From positions 1 to 64,000 of the forward strand of contig NZ_JAAGMD010000725.1 in NCBI RefSeq assembly GCF_010548465.1: 64,000 nt of DNA, written 5' to 3'. Under the pieces are notes generated by a model. That model ran no database searches. It saw only the letters and a list, made by a program, of their open reading frames with translations, and was not told the DNA's origin. The position numbers and the translations under genes were made by a program. Positions 35,865 through 44,374 of the stretch are shown here, one piece after another; the stretch's first letter is position 1, and every line of letters starts with the position of its first letter. This DNA is from Streptomyces sp. SID14436 (GTDB lineage Bacteria > Actinomycetota > Actinomycetes > Streptomycetales > Streptomycetaceae).

Positions 35865-37183
35865 CGCGTCGTCTCCGCTGCAGTGGTGTCGGTCCCGGAC
35901 AGCAGGCCTGAGCGGTCGAGGCCGTCGAGGGGGCGGCCGTCGAGGGCCGCGGTCAGCAGGGTCTCCTCGCAGCACGGTGCCGGGTCGTCCAGGTCGGGTT
36001 CGGCTTGCAGATGTGCGAGGGCGGTCATGGCGCGGTCCAGGGCCAGGCCGGTGGTTCCGCGGCCGGGCAGGTAGTCGCGCAGCAGCTCTTCGATGCCGGG
36101 CAGGTCGGTGGAGGTCTGCCGCTGCTCCGGCACGGTCTCGATGGCCGTGGCGCGGCGTTCGTCGACGGCGACGAGTGTTGCCCGCGGCAGCATCTTGGCC
36201 AGGGTGTCCGGCAGGAACGGGTCGGGGACCTCGACGTTCACCACCGCCTTCACCCAGGCGTCGTTGACCCGGCCGGCGCGTTGCGCGATTTCTTCCAGGG
36301 TGCCCTCCAGGCGGACCAGGCGGCGGCCGGAGGTCAGGGGAACGAGTTCGATGCGGGGCGTGCCGGTCGGGCCGACCTCGGCCAGGACCACGCTTTTGGT
36401 GTCGCCGCTCTCGCCGAAGTCCATCTGCAGGGGGCTGCCGGCGTAGTGGGCCGGGTATCCGGCGCGCTGGACGCGCTGCGGTTTGTGGATGTGGCCGAGG
36501 GCGCCGTAGGCGACGTCGGGCAGGTCGGCGGCAGCTGTCGCGTAGTCGTCGGCGATGGAGATCTTCCGCTCCGAGTAGGAGGGAAGGGCCCCTTCGACGA
36601 ACAGGTGGGCGGCGAAGACCAGGACATCCCGGGCGCCGCGCCCTGCGGCGAGGCGGCGGTAGACGTCGGCCTGGACGGTGCGCAGCCGCTCGGCGTAGGT
36701 CGCGGTCGTCAGGGCGGGGTCGGCGAAGTCGTAGGCGAACCGGTTGGGGTGCAGGTACGGCAGTGCGCCGATGCGCAGTGTCAATTCCCCGTCCTGGGCG
36801 GGGTAGTCGGCCACCAGCAGCCCGTCGGGGCGGGCGTCGGTGGCGAAGCGGACCCGGGCCTGTCCGGCTTCGCCGACGTCCATGCCGTTCAGGATGAACT
36901 CCAGGAAGGCCAGGACGTTGCGGGTGTCGTGGTTGCCGGCGACGACGACCACGGGGGCGATCGCGCCGAGGCGGTGCAGCGCCTGCGCCGCGCGGCGCAG
37001 GTCGTCCAGGCCGGGCCGGGAGGTGTCGAACAGGTCGCCGCTGTGCACGATCAGGTCGGGGGCGAAGCCGGCGGCGATGTCGATGATTTCGTCCAGGACG
37101 GCGTCTACTTCTGTGTCGCGTCGGTGGCGGCCGAGCTGGCGGCCCAGGTGCCAGTCGGAGGTGTGGAAGATGCGTCCCGTCAC
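35861..37183 (-). CDS. sbcD: SbcD/Mre11-like subunit, copy 2
   Basis: A 440-residue metallophosphoesterase with the motifs HTSDWHLGR, VHSGDLFDTS, VAGNHDT and GHIHKPQRV. GTG 37181-37183 is chosen because GGAG lies six bases upstream and the protein then begins V-T-G-R-I-F-H-T-S-D, in line with family N termini; an in-frame upstream start at 37237 would overlap the promoter region. It is co-translated with sbcC copy 2 and divergent from the nuclease-helicase operon. Confidence 0.9.
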   Translation of the reverse strand: MTGRIFHTSDWHLGRQLGRHRRDTEVDAVLDEIIDIAAGFAPDLIVHSGDLFDTSRPGLDDLRRAAQALHRLGAIAPVVVVAGNHDTRNVLAFLEFILNGMDVGEAGQARVRFATDARPDGLLVADYPAQDGELTLRIGALPYLHPNRFAYDFADPALTTATYAERLRTVQADVYRRLAAGRGARDVLVFAAHLFVEGALPSYSERKISIADDYATAAADLPDVAYGALGHIHKPQRVQRAGYPAHYAGSPLQMDFGESGDTKSVVLAEVGPTGTPRIELVPLTSGRRLVRLEGTLEEIAQRAGRVNDAWVKAVVNVEVPDPFLPDTLAKMLPRATLVAVDERRATAIETVPEQRQTSTDLPGIEELLRDYLPGRGTTGLALDRAMTALAHLQAEPDLDDPAPCCEETLLTAALDGRPLDGLDRSGLLSGTDTTAAETTR

Positions 37184-37281
37184 GGGTGTCTCCAGGAGGG
37201 CCGGGGGTTCGATGGCGCCGACTGTACACGGAATCACAGGAAGAAGTCTGGAAAATCTGGAACTCTGGTAACGTCGGGGTC
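37184..37281. promoter_or_regulatory. divergent promoter region with TCTGGAA-type repeats
   Basis: This 98-base gap separates sbcD copy 2 from the plus-strand nuclease-helicase operon and must serve both. About 37247-37270 contains three near-direct repeats, TCTGGAA, TCTGGAA and TCTGGTA, spaced 9 and 8 bases, ending about 12 bases before the ATG at 37282. They could be an operator, or part of the promoter. No Shine-Dalgarno stronger than GGGG is seen before that ATG. Confidence 0.45.
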
Positions 37282-38124
37282 ATGAGTGATCCTCTGGACG
37301 CCTTGGAGAAGAGCATCAGCACCCTGCGCCGCGCAATCCGCGACGCTTCCGCCGCAGGCGACAGCGAGCGCGCCGGCGAGCTGCGGGCGCAGCTCCGCCG
37401 CGCCGAGCGCGCCTGGGACGCCCTGATCGACACCGGCGAACCAGCCCCCGCGCCGCTGCCCCGCACCGTGCCGACCACACCACCGGCTGCCTTCGGCTCG
37501 CAGCTTCCGGCACGCGAACACGTCCACCGCGCGCTGATGCTGCTCGGCACACCGGCCGCCCCCAAGCTGATCGTGGGGGTGCACGAGGCGTTCTTCCCCG
37601 GCGAGTTGTCCGCGTCCAAGCTGTCCAGCCTGCGCCGGGACGAGGCGCGGTCCTATCAGTCCAGCCCCGGAGCCCGGCCCTACTATCTCTGCTCGGCACT
37701 GGCCCACGACCTGCTGACTCCGGTACGGGCGCTGCTCACCATCAGCACCTGGCCGCTGGAACAGCGCATCATCGGCCCGCTGTCCCCACGCGTCGACTTC
37801 CTCACCGGAGCCATCCGCATCGCCGAGGCTGTTCACGCCGCCGAGTCGTCAGCCGGAGGCGAACCCAGCGCTGCGGCCCTGCGGCTGCTGTGGCGCTTCG
37901 CCGCGAACATCCCCGACGCGATGCCCTCGAGTGCCCCGGGACGAGAGAGCGCACTGGATACGCAGCAAGTGATCGACGCCGCCCGGACCGAGCTGGCCGT
38001 GCACCTCGACGCCGACCGCGCAGTCCGCTCCGAAGCCTCACGGCGGGCCCGCACGCTGCACGAAGCCCAGCAACTGTTCGGCGCACCCCCGCAGAACGTC
38101 ACGCCTCTGCGGGCCCGGGCCTGA
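37282..38124 (+). CDS. unknown helical protein, first gene of the nuclease-helicase operon
   Basis: A 280-residue protein. The first about 50 residues are strongly charged and coiled-coil-like (LEKSISTLRRAIRDASAAGD), then a Pro-rich linker, then a region from about residue 75 with aromatic motifs (EAFFPGELSASKLSSLRRDE) that may be a winged helix. ATG 37282 is preferred over an upstream in-frame ATG, since the latter would overlap sbcD. No family recognised. It begins an operon with a nuclease and a helicase, so a DNA-binding or regulatory role is a guess. Confidence 0.7.
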   Translation: MSDPLDALEKSISTLRRAIRDASAAGDSERAGELRAQLRRAERAWDALIDTGEPAPAPLPRTVPTTPPAAFGSQLPAREHVHRALMLLGTPAAPKLIVGVHEAFFPGELSASKLSSLRRDEARSYQSSPGARPYYLCSALAHDLLTPVRALLTISTWPLEQRIIGPLSPRVDFLTGAIRIAEAVHAAESSAGGEPSAAALRLLWRFAANIPDAMPSSAPGRESALDTQQVIDAARTELAVHLDADRAVRSEASRRARTLHEAQQLFGAPPQNVTPLRARA

Positions 38125-38159
38125 CCCCCGTCCCCTCCCCCGCAAGGATCTCCACCACC

Positions 38160-39317
38160 GTGAAACCACCCGTCGACGGCCGCCTGGACGCACTGCGCGG
38201 ATCTTCACCACGGCTGTCCTACAACGCCCGGTCGCTGGCCGCCCTGGAGAACAACCCGCGCTGCACGCTGCGGGCCCTGCTGGACGCCTCCGGATCCGAC
38301 AAGGCCACGATCGCCGCGCACATCGGCTACCCGTCCCCCTTCGGCCAGTCCGCCTTCGCCTTCGCCCGCGGCAACGCCTTCGAGGCGATGGTGAAGGACA
38401 ATGGATGCGCCGAACTCCTGCGCGTCCTGCGCGAGACCCTCAAGCTGACGCTGCCCGAGGTGGCCTACCTGGACCTGAACGAGGTCGGCGGCGCCGGCGA
38501 CAACGACGCCCGCCACAATCGCACCACCGAAGTCCTGCTGCAGGCGGCCCGGGGAACCGGCGAGGGCACCCTGTTCGATCACCCGCTGCTGCACCTACAG
38601 GTCGGCGGCGAGGGTGCGTTCCTGGAACCGGACCTGGTCGCCTTCCGCATCGACGGCCGCTTCTACATCGTTGAGATCAAGAGCTTCCCGATCATCGACG
38701 GGCAGGCCGACCCGGCACAGGTGCGGGCGGCCACGACCCAGGCATGCGCCTACATCATCGCGTTGCGCGCCCTCCTCGCGCAGCACGGGATCAGCACGGA
38801 GGCCGTGTCCGACACCATCGTGCTGGTCGCACCGAAGGACTTCACCAACCGGCCGACCGCGGCGTTCGTGGACGCCCGCAAGCAGGTTGCCGCCCTGACC
38901 CGCCAGCTGTCCCGCATCGAGCGCATCAGCGACCTCGTGGACCTGCTGCCCGACGGGCTGACCTTCGACCTCGACCTCGACCTCACCCTCCCCAAGAAGA
39001 AGCAACGGCCCCGCCGCCCGGCCGAAGAACTGGCCGCGGCCGTGGAGCAGGTGCCCGCGACGTACCGCCCGGACTGCCTCAACCATTGCGAGATGGCCTT
39101 CCACTGCCGCGCCCACGCCCGGTCGGAGGCCTCGCTGGACGTGCTCGGCCCCGCGGTGCGCGAGCAACTCGGCGGCATCGACACCGCCACCATGGCCCTG
39201 GGACTGGCCCGCGGCCATCTGACACCGACAGAAGATCAGAGCGACATAGCAGCCGCGCTGCGGCACGCCGCCCGGCTGCGCGACGAGTTGACCAGGGCCT
39301 ACGGGGGTGCTGCATGA
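38160..39317 (+). CDS. PD-(D/E)XK nuclease with probable Fe-S cysteines (Cas4/RecB-like)
   Basis: A 385-residue protein starting at GTG 38160. The nuclease core is visible as EPDLVAF (about 156) and YIVEIKSF (about 168-175), the D...ExK pattern of the PD-(D/E)XK fold. A Cys at 35 and a C-terminal group C306, C310, C316 resemble the one-plus-three cysteines that hold a 4Fe-4S cluster in Cas4 and AddB-type nucleases, although the spacing is slightly different. It would degrade or nick DNA. Its stop overlaps the next start (ATGA). Confidence 0.78.
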   Translation: MKPPVDGRLDALRGSSPRLSYNARSLAALENNPRCTLRALLDASGSDKATIAAHIGYPSPFGQSAFAFARGNAFEAMVKDNGCAELLRVLRETLKLTLPEVAYLDLNEVGGAGDNDARHNRTTEVLLQAARGTGEGTLFDHPLLHLQVGGEGAFLEPDLVAFRIDGRFYIVEIKSFPIIDGQADPAQVRAATTQACAYIIALRALLAQHGISTEAVSDTIVLVAPKDFTNRPTAAFVDARKQVAALTRQLSRIERISDLVDLLPDGLTFDLDLDLTLPKKKQRPRRPAEELAAAVEQVPATYRPDCLNHCEMAFHCRAHARSEASLDVLGPAVREQLGGIDTATMALGLARGHLTPTEDQSDIAAALRHAARLRDELTRAYGGAA

Positions 39318-40822
39318 GCATGCTGTCGGCGCTGGCGCACGCGGAGGCGATGGAAACCATGACGGCCATCCCCCAGACCGCGTTCCGCCACCACCGCCTG
39401 TCGGACCGCCCACTGGTCGTCATTCCACTGACGATGGCCGGCGAAGCCGGGGCCCCGCTGGCAGCCATGGTCGGCACCACCAAGAGGGACATGACCCTGC
39501 TGGTCGTGCCGCAGCCCCGCAACCGTGACCAGCGGTTCGCCTTCGCCGCCGACTTGGGCCGGCGCGTGATGGACTACATCGACTCCCACCGCCAGGACCG
39601 CCGCGGCGAAGGCGAACGCTCCCGGTACACCGACGTGCCGCAGATCCTCGTCCCCAATCCGGGCGGCATCAAGGCGCTGGCCGACCTCGGCCGCATGTGC
39701 CGCTTCCGCTCGACCTCCGGCCCCTACGCCGTGCCGGACGTCGTTCCCGAGTTCGGCATGTGGCTGACCTTCCTGGTCGAGACCGCCGAGATGGCCGGCA
39801 CCTCCATGCTGCGCCCCCTGACCACGCTGCTCACCGAACACTGGGCCACCGGCCAAAGCGCGCTGGAGGACCAGAACCTGGCCTCGCTCATGGCCTGGAT
39901 CGCTCCCCCGCCCGGGGTGAGCGTCCAGCAGGCCCTGGAGGAGGCGGAGAACCCGGACGTCTGCCCGCCGGCCGGCCCGGCGACGTCCCCGGAGTTCGAC
40001 AACCGCGATCTGGCACCAGCCATCAAACGGTTCGACGCTGCTCACATACTCGGCGACCCGCAGGCGTTGGCCGCCGCCCAGAGGGAGCTGTCCGATCTGA
40101 TCGCTGACCAGATCAAGCCCACCTGGCGCTTGATGTGGACGGCCATCTCGCTGCTGCGGTCCGTCCCCGAGGCACCACAGACCACCCGGCGCCTCGACCG
40201 CGACTGCCGGCTCTTCACCGGCTACTCCGACTACCGGGACGCCGGCGGCCTCCCCCAACGCGCGCGGGACAACGCGATCGGCGCGGCACGGCGCCTGAGT
40301 CAACTCGAGCGGGCCCTGGCCGACTTCGAGGCCGCCATGGCCTTCGACGACCCATTCGTGCTGGCCGACTGGCGCAGCGGCGGAGAGGCATTCGCCGGAA
40401 CGGTTGTGGAGGCCGAGGCCGACCGGATCGTCACCACGGCCAAGAACAGGCGGGTGCCGCGCCCGCGCGCCACCGTCCGCACCCAGGACCCTCTGCGCCT
40501 GGCCCCCGGCACCAAGCTGGTCAGCCCGTCCATGCCGGCCGGCCACAAGGCCGTCATCGTCTCCGTTCTCCCCGACGGCGAGGCGACACTCGTCACGGTG
40601 GAGGTCACCGCCGGAATGGGCCGAGCCCGCACTCCGAAGGCGGGCACCGTTCCAGTCCTGGACCAGGACATCGCCTACCTTCCCGACCCGGGGTGGCGCC
40701 CGACACCGAACTTCCCGGACTCCGATCGCACCCCGTGGACGCACAGCGTCACCGCCGATGGTCCGGACGACGCAGGCGTGCCCGAGGACGCCGCCGCAGA
40801 GGAGTGGGGACATGAAAACTGA
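39314..40822 (+). CDS. unknown protein between nuclease and helicase genes
   Basis: A 502-residue protein without a recognised family. The first about 180 residues contain beta-type stretches (PLVVIPLTM, DMTLLVVPQP), the middle is helical, and the last about 130 residues look like a small beta-rich domain (PGTKLVSPSMPAGHKAVIVS). ATG 39314 overlaps the nuclease stop, and the gene overlaps the helicase start by 11 bases. Tight coupling on both sides indicates that it is a core component of the same system. Confidence 0.75.
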   Translation: MSMLSALAHAEAMETMTAIPQTAFRHHRLSDRPLVVIPLTMAGEAGAPLAAMVGTTKRDMTLLVVPQPRNRDQRFAFAADLGRRVMDYIDSHRQDRRGEGERSRYTDVPQILVPNPGGIKALADLGRMCRFRSTSGPYAVPDVVPEFGMWLTFLVETAEMAGTSMLRPLTTLLTEHWATGQSALEDQNLASLMAWIAPPPGVSVQQALEEAENPDVCPPAGPATSPEFDNRDLAPAIKRFDAAHILGDPQALAAAQRELSDLIADQIKPTWRLMWTAISLLRSVPEAPQTTRRLDRDCRLFTGYSDYRDAGGLPQRARDNAIGAARRLSQLERALADFEAAMAFDDPFVLADWRSGGEAFAGTVVEAEADRIVTTAKNRRVPRPRATVRTQDPLRLAPGTKLVSPSMPAGHKAVIVSVLPDGEATLVTVEVTAGMGRARTPKAGTVPVLDQDIAYLPDPGWRPTPNFPDSDRTPWTHSVTADGPDDAGVPEDAAAEEWGHEN

Positions 40823-42140
40823 CAGCACCGCCGCCGCGAGCGCCGCCACAACGGCGATCCTGTCCGATCTGGCCGACGCCCGCCACCAGGCCGTCGTCGT
40901 CGACTCTCCGCCCGGCGCCGGCAAGAGCACCCTCGTGGTCCGCGCTGCCCAGGAACTCGCCGCGGGCGGCGAACGGCCAATCATCATCGCTCAGACAAAC
41001 AATCAGGTCGACGACCTGATCAAGAAGCTCGCCGGCAGCCACCCTGGCATCGCCCTCGGCCGCCTGAGTGCCAGTGACTACAGCCCGCCGCCAGCACTGG
41101 ACGGGCTGACGAACACCATCATCGGCCGCACCCTGACCGATCTGTCCGGCTGTCAGATCATCGTCGGCACCTCCGCCAAGTGGGCCACCGTGCGCGATGG
41201 CACATTCGGCTGGGCGATCCTGGACGAGGCCTACCAAATGCGCTCGGACATGCTGCTGCAGCTCGTCGAACGCTTCGAGAGGGGCCTGTTCGTCGGCGAC
41301 CCCGGCCAGCTGGACCCGTTCACGATCGTCGACACCGAGCGCTGGATCGGGCTGCCGCACGACCCAACGCAAAACGGCGTCAGCGTGATGCTAGAGCACA
41401 ACCCACACATCCCCGTGCACCGGCTGCCGGTGTCCTGGCGCCTGCCCTCCTCCGCCGCCCCCACCATCTCCCAGGCCTTCTACCCGTTCACCGACTTCGC
41501 CGCCGGAACCAACAACGGCACCCGCGCACTGGAGTTCCGCACACCCGGACTCCGCAAAACCTGCCTGGACGAGACCCTTGCGATGGCCTTCACCACCGGC
41601 TGGGCCCTGCACGAGCTGCCCCGCCGTCACGTTCCGCGCACCGACACCGAAACCATCCAGTCAGCCGCGCACCTCGCCGAACGGCTCTTGACCCGCGGAG
41701 CAGTCGCCACCTGCGAAAACAACCCCGCCGGCCGCGACCTGGGCGCCGCCGACATCGCCATCGGCGTCGCCCACCGAGACCAGGCCGACCTGGTCCGCGC
41801 TGCCCTCACCAGGACCGGGCACCCGGACGCACCAAGGGTGGCGGTCGACACCGCGAACCGGCTGCAGGGCCGCGAGTTCGAAGTCGTCATCGTCGTACAC
41901 CCGCTGTCCGGCCGACGCGACGCCACCGCCTTCCACCTCGAAGCCGGACGGCTGTGCGTCCTCGCCTCCCGCCACCGGCAGGCATGCATCGTCGTCGCTC
42001 GCGAGGGCATCGCCGACCTTCTGGACAGCCACCCCTCGACCGACCCCGTGCACCTGTCCGTGCGGGCCAAATTCCCCGATGGCTGGGAAGCCAACCACGT
42101 CATGCTGGCCAAGCTCGCCCAGCACCGCGTCGCCGCATAA
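40812..42140 (+). CDS. SF1 (UvrD/Upf1-type) helicase
   Basis: A compact 442-residue SF1 helicase. Walker A is SPPGAGKST (32-40), motif II is ILDEAYQM (about 136-143), motif III GDPGQLDP (about 163), motif V QGREFEVVIV and motif VI ASRHRQACIVV. It lacks large insertions and accessory domains and is short compared with RecB or UvrD. ATG 40812 lies in the 3' end of the preceding gene. With the PD-(D/E)XK protein it would form a helicase-nuclease pair. Confidence 0.85.
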   Translation: MKTDSTAAASAATTAILSDLADARHQAVVVDSPPGAGKSTLVVRAAQELAAGGERPIIIAQTNNQVDDLIKKLAGSHPGIALGRLSASDYSPPPALDGLTNTIIGRTLTDLSGCQIIVGTSAKWATVRDGTFGWAILDEAYQMRSDMLLQLVERFERGLFVGDPGQLDPFTIVDTERWIGLPHDPTQNGVSVMLEHNPHIPVHRLPVSWRLPSSAAPTISQAFYPFTDFAAGTNNGTRALEFRTPGLRKTCLDETLAMAFTTGWALHELPRRHVPRTDTETIQSAAHLAERLLTRGAVATCENNPAGRDLGAADIAIGVAHRDQADLVRAALTRTGHPDAPRVAVDTANRLQGREFEVVIVVHPLSGRRDATAFHLEAGRLCVLASRHRQACIVVAREGIADLLDSHPSTDPVHLSVRAKFPDGWEANHVMLAKLAQHRVAA

Positions 42141-42822
42141 CCCTGCACAGCCGCTTGCGCCCGACCTCGCATAAGCCCGCGTTCCCTCGCCTATCCCAAA
42201 CAGAGTTGGTAGCCCATCATCCCGAACGGGCGTGCTGCACAGGCAGTCTGGAGTCGGGGATGGCGGGGGTTACTGTCAGTCGATCGGCTCCTGTGGTCTG
42301 CCGGACCTGTCGCACATCCGCCGGCCCCACATCGACAAGCCCTACCCGTGCCATCACACCCGCTGGTGCTGAACAGGCCCGGACAGCAACAGGCGGGTTC
42401 TGCGGGAGAACTGGCCGCACCCCCGCAGGACGTCCGTTTTCGGCCGAGAAGACAGAGCACGCTGAGGCGACCGGAACAGACGGCGGCGCCGAAAACCTTC
42501 GCGGCTCGGTCGCGTGTGGCCCAAGAGCGAAGCCCACGGTCATCGACCTCCTCAAGAAGACGCATGGGGTGCGCACGCTGGGAAGCAGCCTCGTACTCCG
42601 CGAAGTACCGCTGTGTCCTGACGGGTTGGGGCTACAACCTTCACCGAAGGCGCGGAAGGCGTAGCAACCCTGCCGATGATGCGGACAGCGGTTGGCCCGC
42701 AGGCGAGCCACGGATCACTTGTGCGTCGCTGGAGGGCGGCCAGGGCGGTCCGCTACAGCACCTGTCTACGACAAGGGAGTTCGGTAAGAGGTCATCCCAT
42801 TTGGCTGGGTAGGCTGTCGGGC
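42141..42822. other. no gene seen
   Basis: About 680 bases after the helicase gene. Frames are open by chance on both strands but show no family features and no good ribosome sites. The last about 40 bases (GGTCATCCCATTTGGCTGGG near 42791) may be the left end of the adjacent IS fragment. Confidence 0.4.
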
Positions 42823-43090
42823 GTGGCAGGGATCGTTGAGCGGCTGGTGCCGGACGAGTTGTGGGAGCTGTTCCAGCGCGTGGTGCCGGAGGCACCGACG
42901 CGACCCCAGGGCGGCGGCCGGCGTCGGCACGGCGACCGCGAGGTGCTGGCCGCGATCGTGTTCGTGGCCACCTCCGGCTGCACGTGGCAGCAGCTGCCCG
43001 CCTCCTCATTCGGGCCGTCCGGCGCCACGGCGCACCGCCGGTTCACCGAGTGGACCAAAGCCCGGGTGTGGGCCAGGCTGCACCGCCAGG
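42823..43090 (+). mobile_element. IS5-family transposase N-terminal fragment
   Basis: From GTG 42823 the translation (IVERLVPDELWELFQRVVPE, then REVLAAIVFVATSGCTWQQL and HRRFTEWTKARVWARLH) is the DUF4096-type N-terminal domain of IS5-family transposases. It ends abruptly near 43090, where the neighbouring membrane-protein gene begins its 3' end. The rest of the transposase and its DDE residues are missing. It belongs to a different IS5 subgroup from the fragment at 24125-24410. Confidence 0.75.
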
Positions 43091-44374
43091 TCACTCCGGC
43101 TGATGCTCGCTCCCGCCGAAGTCTGGGCTGGTGTAGTCCGGACTCGTATGTCTCGGGTGAGGGCCGGATGCGTGCTCGTCCGAACTGGTGAAACCCGGAC
43201 GCGCGTATCCCAGTTGGGGGACGCAAGGGGCGGACGAGGGCTGCCCCCTGGCCGCGGCGCCGCTGGGATCGGCCAGCGCCTCCCGCAGGAAGGGCACAAG
43301 GCCACGCTCAAGCAACGCCTGCTTCCACGCTTCCCGAGCCCGGGCCACCTCCGTATCCGGCTCACTCCCGGAGCTGTCGCTGGGCGGTGCCCCGGTGCGC
43401 AGAGCACTGCGGATCAGTACTACCGCTGCGATCAGGACGCAGGCACCGGTCACGGCACCGAAGACCCACCCGGCGGTCAGGAACGCCCGGGTGAAGCCCG
43501 GATCGGGGTCGAGCGTCCTGAGGAGGTAGCCCACGAGCAGAAAGAGGATGGCAAGTCCTCCGGACAGGACGGGTGCCAGGACTGCGACAACAGCGCCCAT
43601 CCCCGCCCCCGGCGGCCCTGCGGGAGCGGCACCCAGGGTGATGGCCGTCCCGGCGAGCTCGCTCCTGGAAGATTCCGGCTCGGCAGCGTCACGCCGGCCC
43701 TGGGACGGCTTCAAGCCGTGCAGTTCCTGGCGGATCTTCACGTAGTGCTGGTACTCGGCCGCTGCTGCCGCTGTGATGCGCCCGGTGGCATTGAGCGCCA
43801 TCGTGCGCAGCTGCTCACTGCTGAGGCGCTCGCCGACCGCGGCCAGTTCCGGTCGGCGCAGCGCCTCGTCGAGGATCTTTTCGTACGCCTGTCGGTCCTC
43901 GCTCAGCAGATGCTGCGGCACGGCGTCTCGGCTGCTCCCACGACGGGGCGGCAGGCCGCGCGTGAGGGTGTGCCGGTCAACCGGCTCGGCAGTGAGGCTG
44001 GACGGACCGGTTTCGGACGGTGCGGCCTCGTGTTGCGGATGGTGTGTGGCCATAGTGCGCTCAGCCGTCCTGTCCCCCTCCGCGGGCAGCCGTACGTGCG
44101 CTTCGGCCTGGGCCTTCGACTGTGCTTTCGCCGGAGCCTGTGCATCCGCCTCGAGCTCGGTGTCCGTGCGGGGCTGCGTCTGTACCGCCGGTGGCGGCGC
44201 CGCGTGAGCGGTGGGGGCCGGCGGGCGGACGCGGATGCCGAGCAGCGAGGCGAGGAGGCGGCGTGGCAGCCCAAGACGGCGTTGCTGTTCGGCCGTGGGC
44301 GGCCTGCGTCGTGTACGGTCCGCGCCGAGGACGCTCGCGGCGAGGCGTCGGTGCACAGGCTGTTTCCGTGTCAT
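43091..44374 (-). CDS. membrane protein with a long disordered N terminus
   Basis: A 427-residue protein. Residues about 1-150 are Pro/Ala/Arg-rich and probably disordered; a helical region follows (DRQAYEKILDEALRRPEL); then two membrane segments at about 255-280 (VVAVLAPVLSGGLAILFLLV) and 295-320. The C-terminal tail is charged and repetitive (SPDYTSPDF) and ends exactly where IS-derived sequence starts, so the natural C terminus may have been changed by the insertion. It is coupled to the upstream gene by an ATGA overlap. No family recognised; genes like this occur in actinomycete mobile elements. Confidence 0.6.
   Translation of the reverse strand: MTRKQPVHRRLAASVLGADRTRRRPPTAEQQRRLGLPRRLLASLLGIRVRPPAPTAHAAPPPAVQTQPRTDTELEADAQAPAKAQSKAQAEAHVRLPAEGDRTAERTMATHHPQHEAAPSETGPSSLTAEPVDRHTLTRGLPPRRGSSRDAVPQHLLSEDRQAYEKILDEALRRPELAAVGERLSSEQLRTMALNATGRITAAAAAEYQHYVKIRQELHGLKPSQGRRDAAEPESSRSELAGTAITLGAAPAGPPGAGMGAVVAVLAPVLSGGLAILFLLVGYLLRTLDPDPGFTRAFLTAGWVFGAVTGACVLIAAVVLIRSALRTGAPPSDSSGSEPDTEVARAREAWKQALLERGLVPFLREALADPSGAAARGQPSSAPCVPQLGYARPGFTSSDEHASGPHPRHTSPDYTSPDFGGSEHQPE

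Noticed and set aside
33030-36074. A 1014-residue plus-strand open frame across sbcC copy 2
   Set aside because: Antisense shadow of sbcC; composition and lack of motifs are not protein-like.
32670-37619. A 1649-residue minus-strand reading of sbcC copy 2
   Set aside because: The upstream 580 residues are a shadow of sbcD; the true start ATG 35862-35864 gives the conserved SbcC N terminus.
42229-42711. Open frames on both strands after the SF1 helicase
   Set aside because: No ribosome site or family feature, and mutually overlapping; treated as non-coding.
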